NCBI RefSeq assembly: GCF_003171515.1
Contig: NC_089396.1
Coordinates: forward strand, 1,984,001 to 2,048,000
Direction: 5' to 3'
Source: Pyrenophora tritici-repentis
Lineage: Eukaryota > Ascomycota > Dothideomycetes > Pleosporales > Pleosporaceae
DNA: 64,000 bases
Both the position numbers and the translations under genes were made by a program. Shown piece after piece: positions 12,347 to 25,025 of the stretch. How positions within the stretch are numbered: position 1 is the first letter of the stretch; each line of letters opens with the position of its first letter. Under the pieces are notes generated by a model that was not told the origin of the DNA, ran no database searches, and worked only from the letters and a program-made list of their open reading frames with translations.

Positions 12347-13824
12347 ATGTCTTCAGTCTGGAACCCCGACAATGTACGCGACGTGGCCGAATCCGTGGGC
12401 ATCGCCTCACTCGCCGACAACGTTGTCGAGGAGCTAGCGCGCGATGTCGACTTCCGCCTCGCCCAAGTGCTGGAAGAGGCGCTCAAGTTCATGCGACACG
12501 GGAAGCGGACCACGTTGAGCACACAGGACATATCCAATGCCCTCAAGGTGCTTAATGTCGAGCCATTGTATGGTTACGAGTCGACGCGTCCGCTGCGCTT
12601 TGGTGAGGCCTCACTAGGCCCGGGCCAGCCTCTGTACTATGTCGAAGATGAGGAGGTCGATTTCGAAAAGCTCATCAACGCCCCGCTGCCCAAGGTGCCA
12701 CGAGAAATCACCTTCACAGGTAGGTGCCAGAACATTCCCCAGCCCGCATTCGCTAACTTCCAATAGCACATTGGCTCGCCGTAGAGGGTGTCCAGCCTTC
12801 AATACCGCAAAACCCCAACACGAACACCGCCGACCTTTTGCCAAAGGGTCCGAATGCAAACCCGCACCTGGCTGCTGCCAATGGCCTGGACAATGTCAAC
12901 GTCAAGCCGCTCGTAAAACACGTCCTCTCCAAAGAGTCGCAAGAGCTGTTCAACAAGCTGTCTGGCGCCCTCATCGATGAGACCAACATCGAATGGCAGA
13001 ATGCAGCTCTCGCAGCAATCTCGACAGAACCCGGCATCCACCAATTGACGACTTATCTCCTCAGCTTCATCGCTGAGAAGGTTACACACAATATGAAAAA
13101 TCTCTTCATACTCAGTCAGATGATGCGTGCGGCCGAAGCCCTGCTCAAGAACCAGGCCATCTACCTTGATCCATATGTAGCCTACATGGTCCCTCCCATC
13201 CTCACATGCTGCATCGGCGGAAAGCTAGGGCCAACAAGTCACCAAGTGCCCTCCAACGCGTCCTCTGAGACTCTAAACGGAACCGCACCTGACTACAGCC
13301 GCGCTGCCCAGGACGCCTTTTACCTCCGGACACTCGCCGCCCATTTGCTCAAAGACATTTGCAGAAAACACTCGACATCGAATCAAGGGCTCAAGTCGCG
13401 AATCGCGCGCACATGTCTCAAGCAGTTCATGGATCCGGAGAAGTCGGTGGGGACACACTTTGGCGCACTACAAGCGCTGCTTCTGGTCCTCGGCCCTGGT
13501 GATGCACTACGGGGTCTTATCTTGCCCAACATCAAGTTATACAACGATGATTTCCTTGCTAAGAAGCTCGCCGACGACGGCACAAGGCACGACGCGGACA
13601 TACTACTACAGGTGCTCGTGGGTTCCTTCCCAGCGCTGGTACCTAAGAGCATCAGGGAGAGAGCCGACAAGGCGAAGTCCGAAGGCAACTACGCCGCACC
13701 CAACCTGGAAGATCTTAGAGAGCGCCTTTCAGACAAGGTCGGCGACATTGTAGCCGGGCGCATCATTTCCAACAAGATGCAACTGGAAGCACAAGAAATT
13801 CTTCGAAAGGACTTTGACGTCTAA
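12347..13824 (+). CDS. TAF6: Transcription initiation factor TFIID subunit 6 (SAGA/TFIID histone-fold subunit)
   Basis: Exons 12347-12719 and 12767-13824 join around a 47 nt intron (GTAGGT donor, GCTAAC branch, AATAG acceptor), giving a 476 aa protein. Residues 1-70 are the TAF6 histone fold ([20 protein letters not shown] onward). The junction restores [13 protein letters not shown], a family hallmark. Residues about 190-400 form the conserved HEAT-like TAF6C region ([26 protein letters not shown] and [19 protein letters not shown] segments). TAF6 pairs with TAF9 in TFIID and in the SAGA coactivator, so it is functionally related to TRA1 at 38727, which is also a SAGA subunit; the linkage is probably chance. 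The start is the first ATG and fits homologues. The gene is intact. Confidence 0.96.
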
Positions 13825-14092
13825 GACAGACCTGTATTCTTTTCATGCATTAAGTGGCGTTTAGGGCAGGGGATGCCCTTGCTTACTGGTTTGCACGATA
13901 CCATCTATGCTTCCCATAGACAACGCTCTGAATCTAAAATCAAATAATGTGTGTCTCATTCATCTGAAGTATACCCTGCAAGCAGTACGTCGTCGTGATG
14001 ATACCTCCTCCTTTGCAGTCAAAAAAGAAAACAAAGATATCTCATAAACCACATACCTCTACACTATCTTATGCAACAACCCTATTCCTCCT

Positions 14093-15550
14093 CTACGGCA
14101 ATAACGACGACGCCTTCTCACCCCCCTCATCATCCGTCCACCGCGCTACCCTCGCAACGAACCCATCAACAGCCCCGTCCATTATCCCAAGCCCCTCCCC
14201 AATAAAACTCATACTCTTACTAAGTACATCGCTCTTCTCATCTGCCGTACTGCCCGCAGGTGGCGGTGCTGTACCCGCTTCCATTGCTTCCAGCGCTTCA
14301 GTGTCTGTGCGGTGAATGGGAGATAGTCGGGGCGACCGTGAGCGTGAGTATGGCCGGCGGGGGGTCAGTGGTATGGATGTGAATCTTGATGTTGATGTAG
14401 ACGTCGCAGTGTGTGTAGATGTGTCGGCGAAAGGATTCTGCAGACTAGAAGACGTATACGTAGAATGGAAGAATGCTGCATGGTCCCTTTTCCACTCCAT
14501 GGAAGTACGTCGGACACGTCCTTGCTCGTGCAGTGTGTTGGGGGTAGGGGGGTCGAGGAAGGGGTTCACAGGGCTGGATAGTGTGGAATTTGGTGTTAGG
14601 GCTGACGCTGCCGTTGACGTTGAAGTAGGCGGGAAAGGTGTACCAGGCGCAGAGGAAACAACTCGTTGTCTCACTGTCGCTGTAGCATTATTTCCATATG
14701 TCGACGATGAAGAAACTTGCTGCCCATCCCACGTGATATTTCGTTGAAGTGTATGTCGCGGTTGGTGTCGCATTTCTATTTCCTCTCCATCTTGTCCGCC
14801 ACCGTGCGTCTCCCTCACACCCCTATATTTACTAACCTTATCCACCGGCCTCCGCTCCTTCTTCTTCCCCTTTCCGTTTCCCCAACCTTTCTTCCACCAG
14901 CCTGGTGGCACGCTCATGCAGCATACGAGCAGTGACCATGCGGCAGCCAGAACGGCGACGATTAACGTTGCGAGGAGGAGGAGTTTGTATTCCGTTGGTA
15001 GACGGATGAGGACGGTATTTGGTTGGCTCATTGGGATGAGCGCGCGTGGAGCTGTGATTGCGTTTGCGTCTGCGAGTGCGTCTGCGAACTGGGACAATGA
15101 CACCGAGGGCGGGACTATGGGGTCTGGGTAGAGGAAACCTGGGGGCGAGGGGCGGGGGTACGATGACGATGTTTTGCGGGGTGTAGGTGGTGTGGTTGCG
15201 GTCGTTTGCTCGTGAGGCAGTGTGTGTGGTGTCGTCGCCGCTGAGTGTAGTGGTGGTGACCCTGGATTTGAACTCGTCTCCACATTTACCCTTCTCCCAC
15301 CAGGCACAACACCGTGGATTTGCAAGTGATCGCTCTCTTTTTCGGAATGCTGTGTGTTATTCGTGCTGGTGACTGGTGTATATGAGATGTGACAACATGT
15401 ACTTGTCTCTCGTTCCAAAACATCGTCATCATTCGCAAGTACGTCTGCTACCGCTGAATCCACCACGCCCGCTGTCTGACTTGCTTGTTGGGTGGTTATC
15501 GTAGTGATAGTGAACATTTTCGACTGGTGATACTGAACTGCAGGAGCCAT
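14093..15550 (-). CDS. Single-pass membrane protein, unknown function
   Basis: Uninterrupted 485-codon frame starting at the Met of MAPAVQYHQSK. An upstream Met at 15751 would add 67 residues, but that extension encodes a His-Thr run from a (GT)10 microsatellite and is probably 5' UTR. The N-terminal 185 residues are Ser/Thr/Pro-rich. One transmembrane helix (about 188-212, LLLLATLIVAVLAAAWSLLVC) is followed by a basic juxtamembrane KKGWGNGKGKKKERR, so the long C-terminal half is probably cytosolic. It carries many Ser/Thr-Pro and Arg/Ser sites and ends in a short conserved-looking helix (SFIGEGLGIMDGAVDGFVAR). The pattern resembles plasma-membrane or cell-wall proteins of filamentous ascomycetes, but I recognise no family. 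The coding frame is convincing; the function is unknown. Confidence 0.75.
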   Translation of the reverse strand: MAPAVQYHQSKMFTITTITTQQASQTAGVVDSAVADVLANDDDVLERETSTCCHISYTPVTSTNNTQHSEKESDHLQIHGVVPGGRRVNVETSSNPGSPPLHSAATTPHTLPHEQTTATTPPTPRKTSSSYPRPSPPGFLYPDPIVPPSVSLSQFADALADANAITAPRALIPMSQPNTVLIRLPTEYKLLLLATLIVAVLAAAWSLLVCCMSVPPGWWKKGWGNGKGKKKERRPVDKVSKYRGVRETHGGGQDGEEIEMRHQPRHTLQRNITWDGQQVSSSSTYGNNATATVRQRVVSSAPGTPFPPTSTSTAASALTPNSTLSSPVNPFLDPPTPNTLHEQGRVRRTSMEWKRDHAAFFHSTYTSSSLQNPFADTSTHTATSTSTSRFTSIPLTPRRPYSRSRSPRLSPIHRTDTEALEAMEAGTAPPPAGSTADEKSDVLSKSMSFIGEGLGIMDGAVDGFVARVARWTDDEGGEKASSLLP

Positions 15551-16265
15551 ATTAACGATAGACGGGTTTTCCCAACCGAAGGGATAGGAAGAAAAAAAGC
15601 GAACTGTTGATATAGCGTGAGTAGCTGCGAGAAGGTGCTGGCTGTGGATGGTAAAAGCGGGTGTGTGTGTGTGTGTGTGTATATTGGAAGTTTGATAATC
15701 TTCATCGAGAAAGTGCGAAAGGAAAAGAAGAAAAGAAAGAACGAGAGGCATGATTCAATACCAAGACACGGACAATGTCTCAAAGACTCGTCGTTATTGC
15801 CAAAAGCCGCGGGTGTGAAGCAAGAACGTACAGCAAGACATACACATGTGAGACATTGAACAACGAACAACGGGAGTATATGCGAAGGGGCGGCGCAGCA
15901 TGGACAAAAGATGTGTTACCTAACTTCACAGGAGGCGACATGTGGAAATTGTGTTCATGTTGAAGTGATTGATTAATATGACTATAGTATCTATGCATGT
16001 ACTTGTATGAATGAAGGCCATGCTGCTCTAGTAATGCTGGCAATATGAAAATGTTCCGCCCAATCGGGCATCGCAACAAGAAACCAGAACGTCTAGTTAT
16101 ATAGACTCTTGTTGTGATGATACATTGATAATATGCAAGAAACAACGCTCATGCAGCAACAATCGGCCGCGGTGGTATGGCATAACCTGTCATACGTGCG
16201 TTGGCGTCGTGGTAGGGAAGACGCCATGTTCGAACAAACATGTGAATGCTGCCCAGTATTTTCGC
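15551..16265. other. Intergenic: promoter/5' UTR of the membrane-protein gene and 3' end of the PDR gene
   Basis: No gene seen. Contains the (GT)10 microsatellite at 15661-15680 and an A/G-rich tract just after it. Confidence 0.5.
15661..15680. repeat. (GT)10 dinucleotide microsatellite
   Basis: Ten perfect GT units, about 110 nt upstream of the chosen start of the membrane-protein gene, probably within its 5' UTR on the minus strand. Confidence 0.95.
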
Positions 16266-19200
16266 TCATCTCTTGTTGAAGTTGAGGTACTTTGCAGCGA
16301 CGAAAAGAATGACCAAGTTACTAGCGATGAAGGCGGCAAAGATGCCCAAATCTCTCCATCGGTTGCTGAACTCATAGCCGAGAGGTTGGTAGAACTCATC
16401 GCCAACCTTGTAGGCGCAGTACTCGCACGCACTAGTTGCATTGTTGAGGATGTAGCCGGGCCCACCACTCGAGAAGAAGTCGCTCATGTATGTACCGCAG
16501 TCCTGTCCTGAAGGAGCGTTGAAGCGGTTATACTCGGCCGATGTGCATGTGACCTTGAGGTCATGAAGCTCAGTGACGATCATACCTCCGATCAGGCGCG
16601 TGAAGGGGTTAAGCTCGTAGAGCCATACTCGCCAGAACTTGGGGATCGAGGGCTTGGGAATGGTGACACCACAGAATAGGGCGAAGATGATCTGGATATA
16701 ATTAGTTCGCTGCTCCAGCTATAAAAGTAAAGTGCAACTCACAATGACGAAGGGGTTGCAGTAAGAGGCGATAAATGGCGTAGGTGTCAAAGCAGCAATA
16801 GCCTGTCCCAGAGTAACAGAAAAGATCTCAGTAATCAGGATGATGAAGAACTGGTATCCAGCACGCGAGCTGTCAGAGTTTAGACCGGGGATGTAGTACA
16901 GCGGGATGAAGAAAAACACGGCACAGAGGACGCTGTAAGGCATCTCTGCGAGAACCATTGACAAGGCAAAGGGGAATGTCTTGTACGCTTTCGACATCTG
17001 CTCGCGGAAAGAGATCATACGCTGGACCGCGTACTTTGGTTCGACTTGGGCGAGAATAAGGGCTGGGAGGACGGTGACCTGGAAGATGATGAAAACACGG
17101 TACTGAAGGGAAGACCGAGAGTCGTTAAGTTGGAGGTACATGAGACCAGTGAGCAGAGCGATGATGACGTGATTGAACAGACGAGTGAAGCCGTAGTTGG
17201 GAGTACGCCAGAAGGACAAGTTCTGACGTCTGACGACCTGCTTGATCTGGTACGACATGGGCGTTGCGTATTCCTTCTGTTCAACTGGTTCAGCAGCACC
17301 GACTGCGGAGATGCGCTCTTCCTTGACCTGGGTGATGTAGCGCTTGACCTCAGCGAACTCCTCAGAGTCAGCCCAGATATCGGCCCAGTCGCGGTCACCA
17401 ATACGAGGAGCAGAACCTGCACCAACAGCATCCAGCATCCACTCGGCGGGGTTTGCAGATGGTGGACAGTCGGCACCGTGGCGATGGAAGTAGTCAATGA
17501 GGACATGGGCGTCTTTGCCAATGTCACCGAAGTAAACACACTGACCGCCACGCTGGAGGAGCAAGAGTCGATCGAAGTTCTCGAAAAGCGCAGAGTTCGG
17601 CTGGTGAATCGTGCACAGGATAGCCTGACCAGCGGCGGCCAGCTTGCGGAGGAAACGGACAATGTTAAAAGCACTCTGGGAATCGAGACCAGAAGTCGGT
17701 TCGTCCAGGAAGAGAAGCAACTCGGGCTTGGCAGCGAGCTCAACACCAATTGTCACACGTTTGCGTTGTTCGACAGCTAGACCACTCTCGGGATCTCCAA
17801 TGATGGCATCGGCAATGTCCTCCATCTCCAATAGAGCGATGACTTCTTCAACGTACGCATACTTTTCAGCCTGAGGCGTCTCGAAGGGTTGGCGCAAATC
17901 GGCAGAGAAACGGAGGGCTTCACGGACGGTCGTAGCAGGTTCGTGAACGTCGAGCTGTTCGGCATAGGCAGTTCCACGTTGGAAGGCGATACCGGGGGCC
18001 TTTCCATCAACAAGCTTGTCACCAGAAATAACACCGATGTTCTTGCGGTTGGCAAGCACATCAAGCAGTGTGGTCTTTCCGGCGCCCGAGGCACCCATGA
18101 GCGCCGTGAGTTGTCCGGGCTTGACATAACCGTAGATGTTGTTGAGCAGACGGAGCTGTCCGCTTGGAACAGGGACGTCATAGCAAAGATCCTCCCATGT
18201 GAGAACAGCCTCGGACGCGATTTTCAGGTCTGAGCCCTGGTCACTGGAGTCCTCTTTGCGATTGCGCTTATCACGCTTCTCCTGTAGCTTGGCATTGAGT
18301 TCCTTGAGTTCGCTGGTCTCCTTGACGAAGAACGTGACTGTACGACCACCAGCACCCCACTTGACAAACTCTCCGAGGAAAGCGTTGGCGAGTAGGAAGC
18401 CCACAATAAGAGCAATCATGATGCCGTAGTACATCCAGAGGTCCTTGGGGTGCCAGGAGAATGAGGTCTCAATATAGTCGGTACCAGATACGATTGGGTT
18501 ACCGGCCTTGCTACCAGGTAGCGTACAAACCTGAGCATTGATATCGTTGTAGTTGGGTCCATACGGAATCAGCGAGTTGCCAGCACAAGTCAGATCCAGC
18601 CGAGAAAACTCGTTCATCATGAGAGCAGCAAAGCCGAGTCCGAGCGCATTGATGTAGAAGATCCAACGCAGCCAGACTTGCTCGGATTCCCACTGAATGA
18701 GATAGCCAGAAGTTAGCACAAACAAGGTAATGATTGTGGCAGCGAGACGAATGGCAACGTCGAAATCTGGGCAGAGACAACCGACTGTTCGGAAGAACAG
18801 AGTCATAGCAAGGTAACCAGTGACGATGACCAGAAAGAAAGTGAAGAAGGCTCCAGCATCTCGCACCAAGTTCGTCATGAAGTATACGATGATGGAAAAG
18901 ACCAGAATCTGAACCGAGGCAAACAGAAGATCGACTCCAATCTGGGCTATCCAGAGGGCTGAAGGACGGTGGAATGTAAAGGCGCGGTGTTTGTTGACAA
19001 TCGGTCTTCCCAACATGGTAGATGCAAGTTCAGAGAAGGCCTGGAAAGCGTTGAAAAGGAGAGCAATGAAGAGAACACCACCACGAGTGAAGGCGCCTGC
19101 CGAGGTGTCGGGGAGATCTAGCCAAACGGTACCGGTAATGATAGCAATGGCTATCGAGGTAACCCAGGAGACAGTCAAGGCGAACTTGTCCTGCCATTTG

Positions 19201-20968
19201 AGTAGGAATTGACGCTTGGCCAGAGCCCACACTTGGAGGTAGAACGGGATCGAATAGACGGACTTTTGTGGAGCATGGCGCTTGGATTCCTTGACGGCCA
19301 GTTGGAAATCGTCGTAAACGTGCTTCTCCTCCTCCATCTGCGTCTTGTAGGCCACCATTTCAGCATCCAGTCTTGCAGCCGTCTCGGATCGCTTGAAAGC
19401 CTCAGCGAGCGCATCGGGCGTCGAAGGAACGTCCTTTTCGCTCATGCCAGGCTTGAACTCGCGCTCGAAGGGGTCCGTGCAACCAGTGAGATAATCGGGA
19501 GTGGTTTGGCGGGGCTTCTCCCGGAATCCAAGACTCTCGAAGTAGGCACGAGCTTCTTGGGCAGGTCCAAAGTATACTTGGCGTCCGCTGTCGATGACCA
19601 TGACCTTGTCAAAGCACTTGTAAATGTTCTCGGAAGCCTGGTATAGGGACACGAAGGTGGTCGTCTTGTAGATGTTGGTGAGGACTCTGAGCGATCGGGC
19701 GTAGTCGACGGCTGTGGAAGCGTCGAGACCTCTGGTACCTTTTTGGAAGTCAGTATATGCCGATGCTGTTTTCTCGCATAAAGTACTCACTGTTATCCCA
19801 CGACATCAATGAGGCGCCAGTTATCATTGTCTCTGCAATGGAAACTCGCTTCCTCTCTCCTCCACTCACACCTCGCACGAAGGGGTTGCCGACAATGGTG
19901 TTGCGGGTATGTTCAATGTTGAACATTTTCAGCATGAGGTCAATGACCTTTTCCTTGAAATCTTGTCTGGAAAGTCCTGCTGGTCGCTTTCCGGGTACCT
20001 TTGTTTCGAGTGCGAAATCGAGCGTTTGACCGACGGTAAGCGTGGGGTGGTGGTTCTCGTCCTCCTCGCAGTATACAGCCTCACCTCGATATCTCTTCTC
20101 GAAGAAATCGGACTCAAAGGGGCCATATAGGACTTTGCCATCAATCTTTGTGTATCCATATCGTTGGTTGCTGATGACCTTGAGGAATGTTGTGCAACCG
20201 CTACCCGGCTTTCCAAGCACCAAAACCATCTCGCCCGGTTTGGCGACACCCTTGAAGTCCTTCAAGATGTCGAACTCCTTGCCCTTCTTACCCAACCCCA
20301 GGATACTGGCCGCCGTTTCGAAAACATTGAAGAAGGATACGAAGGCGTCAGGGAAAGTCTAGCCGAAGTGTTAGCCATCCCGTTCTCGTATAATCCATGC
20401 TCGCGTCAACACAGTCCGTACCTTGACATAATTCTTCACACCGCCTATGCAGTTGTTAGCCTTTGCCGTGTAGTTTATGCATCGTGATCGTACCAATGCC
20501 GCTGACGGTGAGACGGTCCCAGACCACGCCGATGCGTTTGGCCTTGATCCCAGCCGCCTCTTCTTGATCACGACTACCCCTTAGAGTAGCCTCGAGATCG
20601 AATTGTTCATCAGAGTCCTCTGACCCCTCAACGCCCGCTTTCTCCACATCGGTGCTAAGTCCCTGTTTGCGACTCTGCTTGCTTTGTACGCGACTTAACC
20701 GACGTGAAATGTTACTGGCGCGGGAGAGTTCCTTGGAAAGCTCGGCAAAGTCGGCTTCGGCCCTTTGGATGTCTACGCCACCGGTGGTATGGCTAAAGCC
20801 CTTGTCGTTCAACTTTGGCGAGTTTCGCGCAGTGCTGTCGTCGATGGATGCGCTTCTGGTGCTGGCATTGTCGGGCCTGATGTGGTCGCGGTTTGGGTGA
20901 ATGGCCTCGTAGGTAGCACCCTCGGTGTGCTCCTGCACGTGGGTATTCTGTAACTGGTTGTTGTCCAT
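16266..20968 (-). CDS. PDR-type (ABCG) multidrug ABC transporter
   Basis: Five exons: 20968-20494, 20444-20422 (23 nt), 20358-19791, 19738-16743 and 16691-16266, all with GT-AG introns, giving 1495 aa, the normal size for full-length fungal PDR pumps. The order is NBD1-TMD1-NBD2-TMD2. NBD1 has the PDR-typical variant Walker A GKPGSGCTT (Cys for Lys, near residue 213) and signature VSGGERKR. The exon 3/4 junction rebuilds WDNSTRGLDAS. NBD2 has a canonical Walker A GASGAGKTT (near 902) and the degenerate signature LAVEQRKR, so one composite ATP site is non-canonical, as in the family. TMD2 ends with the cysteine-containing extracellular loop and a final helix before LNFNKR. PDR proteins export xenobiotics, azoles or lipids at the plasma membrane; the substrate cannot be told from sequence. 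The N-terminal 150 residues are Ser/Arg/acid-rich and probably phosphorylated. Intact. Confidence 0.95.
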
Positions 20969-23900
20969 TGTGGCTGCGACACGGCCGTTACAGGGCGTCC
21001 CTGCGCCTATACAAACAACGGGGTGTCCGGGGCTGCAGCGGAGACTGCCAATGTCTTACACTGCGGCAATAGATTAAATATAAAGAACGTACACAACCTC
21101 ACTGAGACACAAAACAAGACAGCAGCAGCAGAGGATCGGCCGAGTAATGTCGCGAACCAAGGCTAATTGTTTAAATAAGGAAAACAATGCTACGACTCGG
21201 ACTTAAGGGCAGTGGGGGCCTCAAGCCCGAAGTGGTTACCCTGGCAAGGAAGCGTGCCGGGTTATACTTGGACGAAAGCAGAAAATGGCCTATTCGGACT
21301 GCTCCGCACGGAGACAGCAACAGCGGTGTATCATACAGTACGTATCACAGCATGCGATTGACTCATCCTGCATCATTCGACTTAACCAGCACATCAGCAT
21401 GTGACGCGCATCGATGAGGCGACCCGATCAACATAAGCCGTTTATGACGACGAGAAGTCGCCTACCATACGTACTTGAATGAACCGCTAACAAAATGCGC
21501 TCAATACGCGTCATGTTTGTCTGTTTCTCCCCTAAATTTATACATGCTAGGGCACACTGGAACAGAAACACGAAACCCGTTGAACTTTACCACGACATAT
21601 CAAACCGCGCAAGGCAGCATGCTGCCAGCCTCGGTAATCTCTCTTGCGCGATACTGGACCCTTGCTAGGTCTGATATTTGCCGCTCGCTCCACATGGTTT
21701 TGTCAGCACTCTACTGTGGATCCTCTTGGCTTGAGTCATGTTCTGTTAGAATCACAGCTCCTACGGCAGCGGGCCGACTCGCTGTCGAATGGCAAACAAG
21801 CCACCCACTTTCTGCTTTTCCCATTCGACATGTTTGCCCTGAGAAGAAGATTCGAGCAAAAAACCTCAACCCACGGACCCGCAACATTCCCACCTGTTCT
21901 TGCTTTTCGCTGATCCAACTGCCCTGTGCCATGTTTGAACACTTACTCATGCCTGAAACATTTCTCGGAGAGGCGCTCGCTTGGCACCGGCTTCCTACGC
22001 GTTCATCCGGTATCGCTCATTGGCCTAGAACCTGAGTCTTCTGCCGCGATTTCGACTCATCTCGGCTCACTCAGACTATAGCGTTAGTCTGCCACGCTCG
22101 TGTCCACACCTCCATTGTGTGTAAATGTGGAGCTTGATGAACAAGATAAAAGGTGGGTTTCTCGCCACATGCTTGGCTATACGATAGTAAAAGCAAATTG
22201 CAACGCCCACCAATATACGTGTAAAAGAAAGGAGTATGAAAAGTGGTTCTACGATACTGTTCGGACGAACTGATACGAGATTTGAGATTGCACTGTCGGT
22301 CGCTCCAGTTACACAACGTGTACATACCGTATGCCGTACTTCACGGGTCAAGGTTCGCCTGAACCATGCGAAGAATCAAGGTTGACATCTGGAAAGAATT
22401 CTGCGCCCATCTTCTCAGCATGCCTGGCACTGGCTTGGCAACATGGAATTCGGTGTTTTGCTCTCACTCCGACTCCGTCCCATCGGTGGTCGTTGTGAAA
22501 ACCTTCCGTATGCATTCGGAAAATATAAAACACCGAAATCCCTCACCGTACTCGTCGTACTAAGTACTAACCGCAAACGCCCATGAACACGTACGCAAGG
22601 CTCAAGTACCGGACATGTCACTCCTAAGCCAATATTCCTACGTAAACCCTTATCTCCATAATTCGTCCGTCATATCGAGTGGACACTCCACAGTCCTGGT
22701 AAATGGATATATGGAAACCATCAATAACGCGAATATGGGCCCGTACGCGTAAATCGATGCGGGGAGATATTGGACCAGTGTGCGGGACGCATGTACAGAC
22801 TATGCACAGATTACCTGTCTAGGTAAGCATCAGCCCCATTGACGGCAAGTATATTGCTGGCCTATCCTTGCAAACATCGACATGAATAGGTTTGGTGAGA
22901 ATGCCATAAGCCTAGGGACCCGAGTACAGATGTAAACCAGATGACATGAGGTATAACATGGAAGATCCATGAAAGGAGTCGGCACGGAATCTTCGATCGC
23001 ACGCTTGACAATGTAACCCTGTCATCAATCGGCTTACGAGCTATTGTTACATACAGAACTAAATAGATAAGGGTATCATATGAAAGACATAACAAAGTCT
23101 CTACGATCCTCAACTGATATACTATTACGTAAAACCAGACTTCAGAACACGTATCTTACCAGCAACATAAAAGAAACTATTCAAACACAATTCTACAGCA
23201 CACGAGCCTCATTATGCATGCCATACCAAAATATCACAAGGCCGACATCCGAGAAGCATTCGATGAAACCACATCACTCAAACTTCACCTTATCGTTCGC
23301 CCAAGCCGTCTGCAATACCACATCAAGAAAAGTAGAGAGACTCTTAAGAAGATGGGACAGACTACTAAACTTTAATTACCAGCATTTTGTATTCAAGCAC
23401 AACAGTAGAATGTTTGGACATCCTGCAAAAACGTATATCGGAATATCTTACCGCCTCTCTTAGTCGACATCCTCCTCTTCTCTTCCCCCCATTTTATTCA
23501 TCTATTCACCGAACTAAACATACACACATATTCATACCATTTCCAATCAACAATGACCCAATATGTCGAGCCTCAGTCAACGGCTAAGATCTCGGTCGTT
23601 TACTATGTCTCTATTTCGTTACCCGCAGATCTACCTTACAACACTATTATCATTTTCTTCCTCTTGTCCCACAAAGTCTCACTAGGAAGCCCGCAAAAGT
23701 GAACACATTCAGTAAAAATATCAGTTAAGGTACATAGAGCTCGTTTATCATTCCCATATTACCATATTCAAACACATGTTCTTTTCCCTAAAAGTCGATG
23801 ACCCTCAATATCTCTTTTGCCCAAACATCCTACATACAGTCCTGGTTCCACATTCAACTTCAAGGCTCCTCGAAGATTAGGACCACGGTGATAAGTAAAC

Positions 23901-25025
23901 CCTCCTCTGCCACAGATCATATCACTCAACCCAGTGTACTAGACCCTTTTTCTCAAAATCTTTCAACGGCGGAACATTTCCTGCGTATGGAGGTGTATCC
24001 CGAGTATCTGATAGTACCATGGTACCTATCCTTGGCGTAAGTACTAACCTAGTTTTAAGAACACGTCAGTCGTCGAGCTTTTTAACTCCCAATTGTTTCT
24101 TACGATAAGAACCTCTAATTCTGTTAGCCACTCCGCACTGGCACAAGCACGCCCGCACATCCGTACGCGCACGATCATCCACCTCATCTTTATCTTAGTA
24201 TGTCGTCCTCGTAATGTCCTTGTACAACCCGCTCTTACAGCGACGAGGCTGTAGTGTATACGTAACGGAGGCTCCCTGTACTAGCACGTGTACAAGTACA
24301 AGTTCGGAAGATAACGGAGAATAAGAGGGTGCGAGCTCAGGGACTCAGAATAAGGATACTAAAGACGTGGAGAAGAATATCAAAGTGTTCGGTCTAGATA
24401 AGAAGAGTAAAGAGATTAGTTAAGAGACTTCGTCTCTACAGTAAGCTAACACTTCTATTTACTAGTATAATGTCGATGAAAACCCCTTTACTATAATTCA
24501 TTAGCTAATGTCCGTGATGAAGAGCTGTAATAACTTACCAGACTTTTTCCAAGTGTACCGCTTCTCTAAAAATAGGTTCTACTCTTTCTTAAGAAGCTTA
24601 GCTTATGTGGCTTTCTTACTGTCTTATGGGGAGTATATTGCAAAAGCGATTTCTTGAGCTGGTGCTTTGCGGAGCGGTCTGCTGTTCTAACTTTGCGTTC
24701 ACGTTGAGCAATAGCACGGGTGCTACCACTTAGAGAGCTAGTGTAGGGGACAGTTAAGTTGATGGGTCGACCCTTTCGTGACTTTCTTTCTGTTTTTCAT
24801 TCGTTGTTTCTTGCTTTCTTGTGGGCTTTCACATACTTACTCGTATTCTGGCATTAAAGAACAAGAAAAAAAATACCCCACCCACTCATACCAATAAAAC
24901 GATATGAATATCGATGATGAACAAAGGAAAAACCCGCACACTCCATCTTACACACACACGCGCCCCATACTCCCTCTCTTACACTCCTCCCCCACCTTTC
25001 CTCCCTTGAACATCCTCGCACTCGC
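20969..25025. other. 4 kb gene-poor region, lower GC in part
   Basis: No coding frame here has domain support. The longest open frame on the plus strand (21475-22035, 186 codons) has a random composition. The stretch from about 22500 to 24850 is noticeably richer in A/T, with many short TA-rich runs and stop-dense frames, as expected for old non-coding or mutated repeat DNA, but I could not find terminal repeats or a transposase. The promoter of the PDR gene lies at its left end, the 3' UTR of the Opi1-like gene at its right. Confidence 0.45.

Noticed and set aside
15551..15751. N-terminal extension of the membrane-protein gene from Met 15751
   Set aside because: It would encode a His-Thr run from a (GT)10 microsatellite; the Met at 15550 gives a more typical start.
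21475..22035. 186-codon plus-strand open frame
   Set aside because: No recognisable family, no promoter or intron logic, and composition typical of chance frames.
24241..24880. A plus-strand frame that reads plausibly if its roughly ten stops are taken as mutated Gln/Arg codons
   Set aside because: The stop density is about what random sequence of this composition gives, and no domain or terminal repeats are visible.
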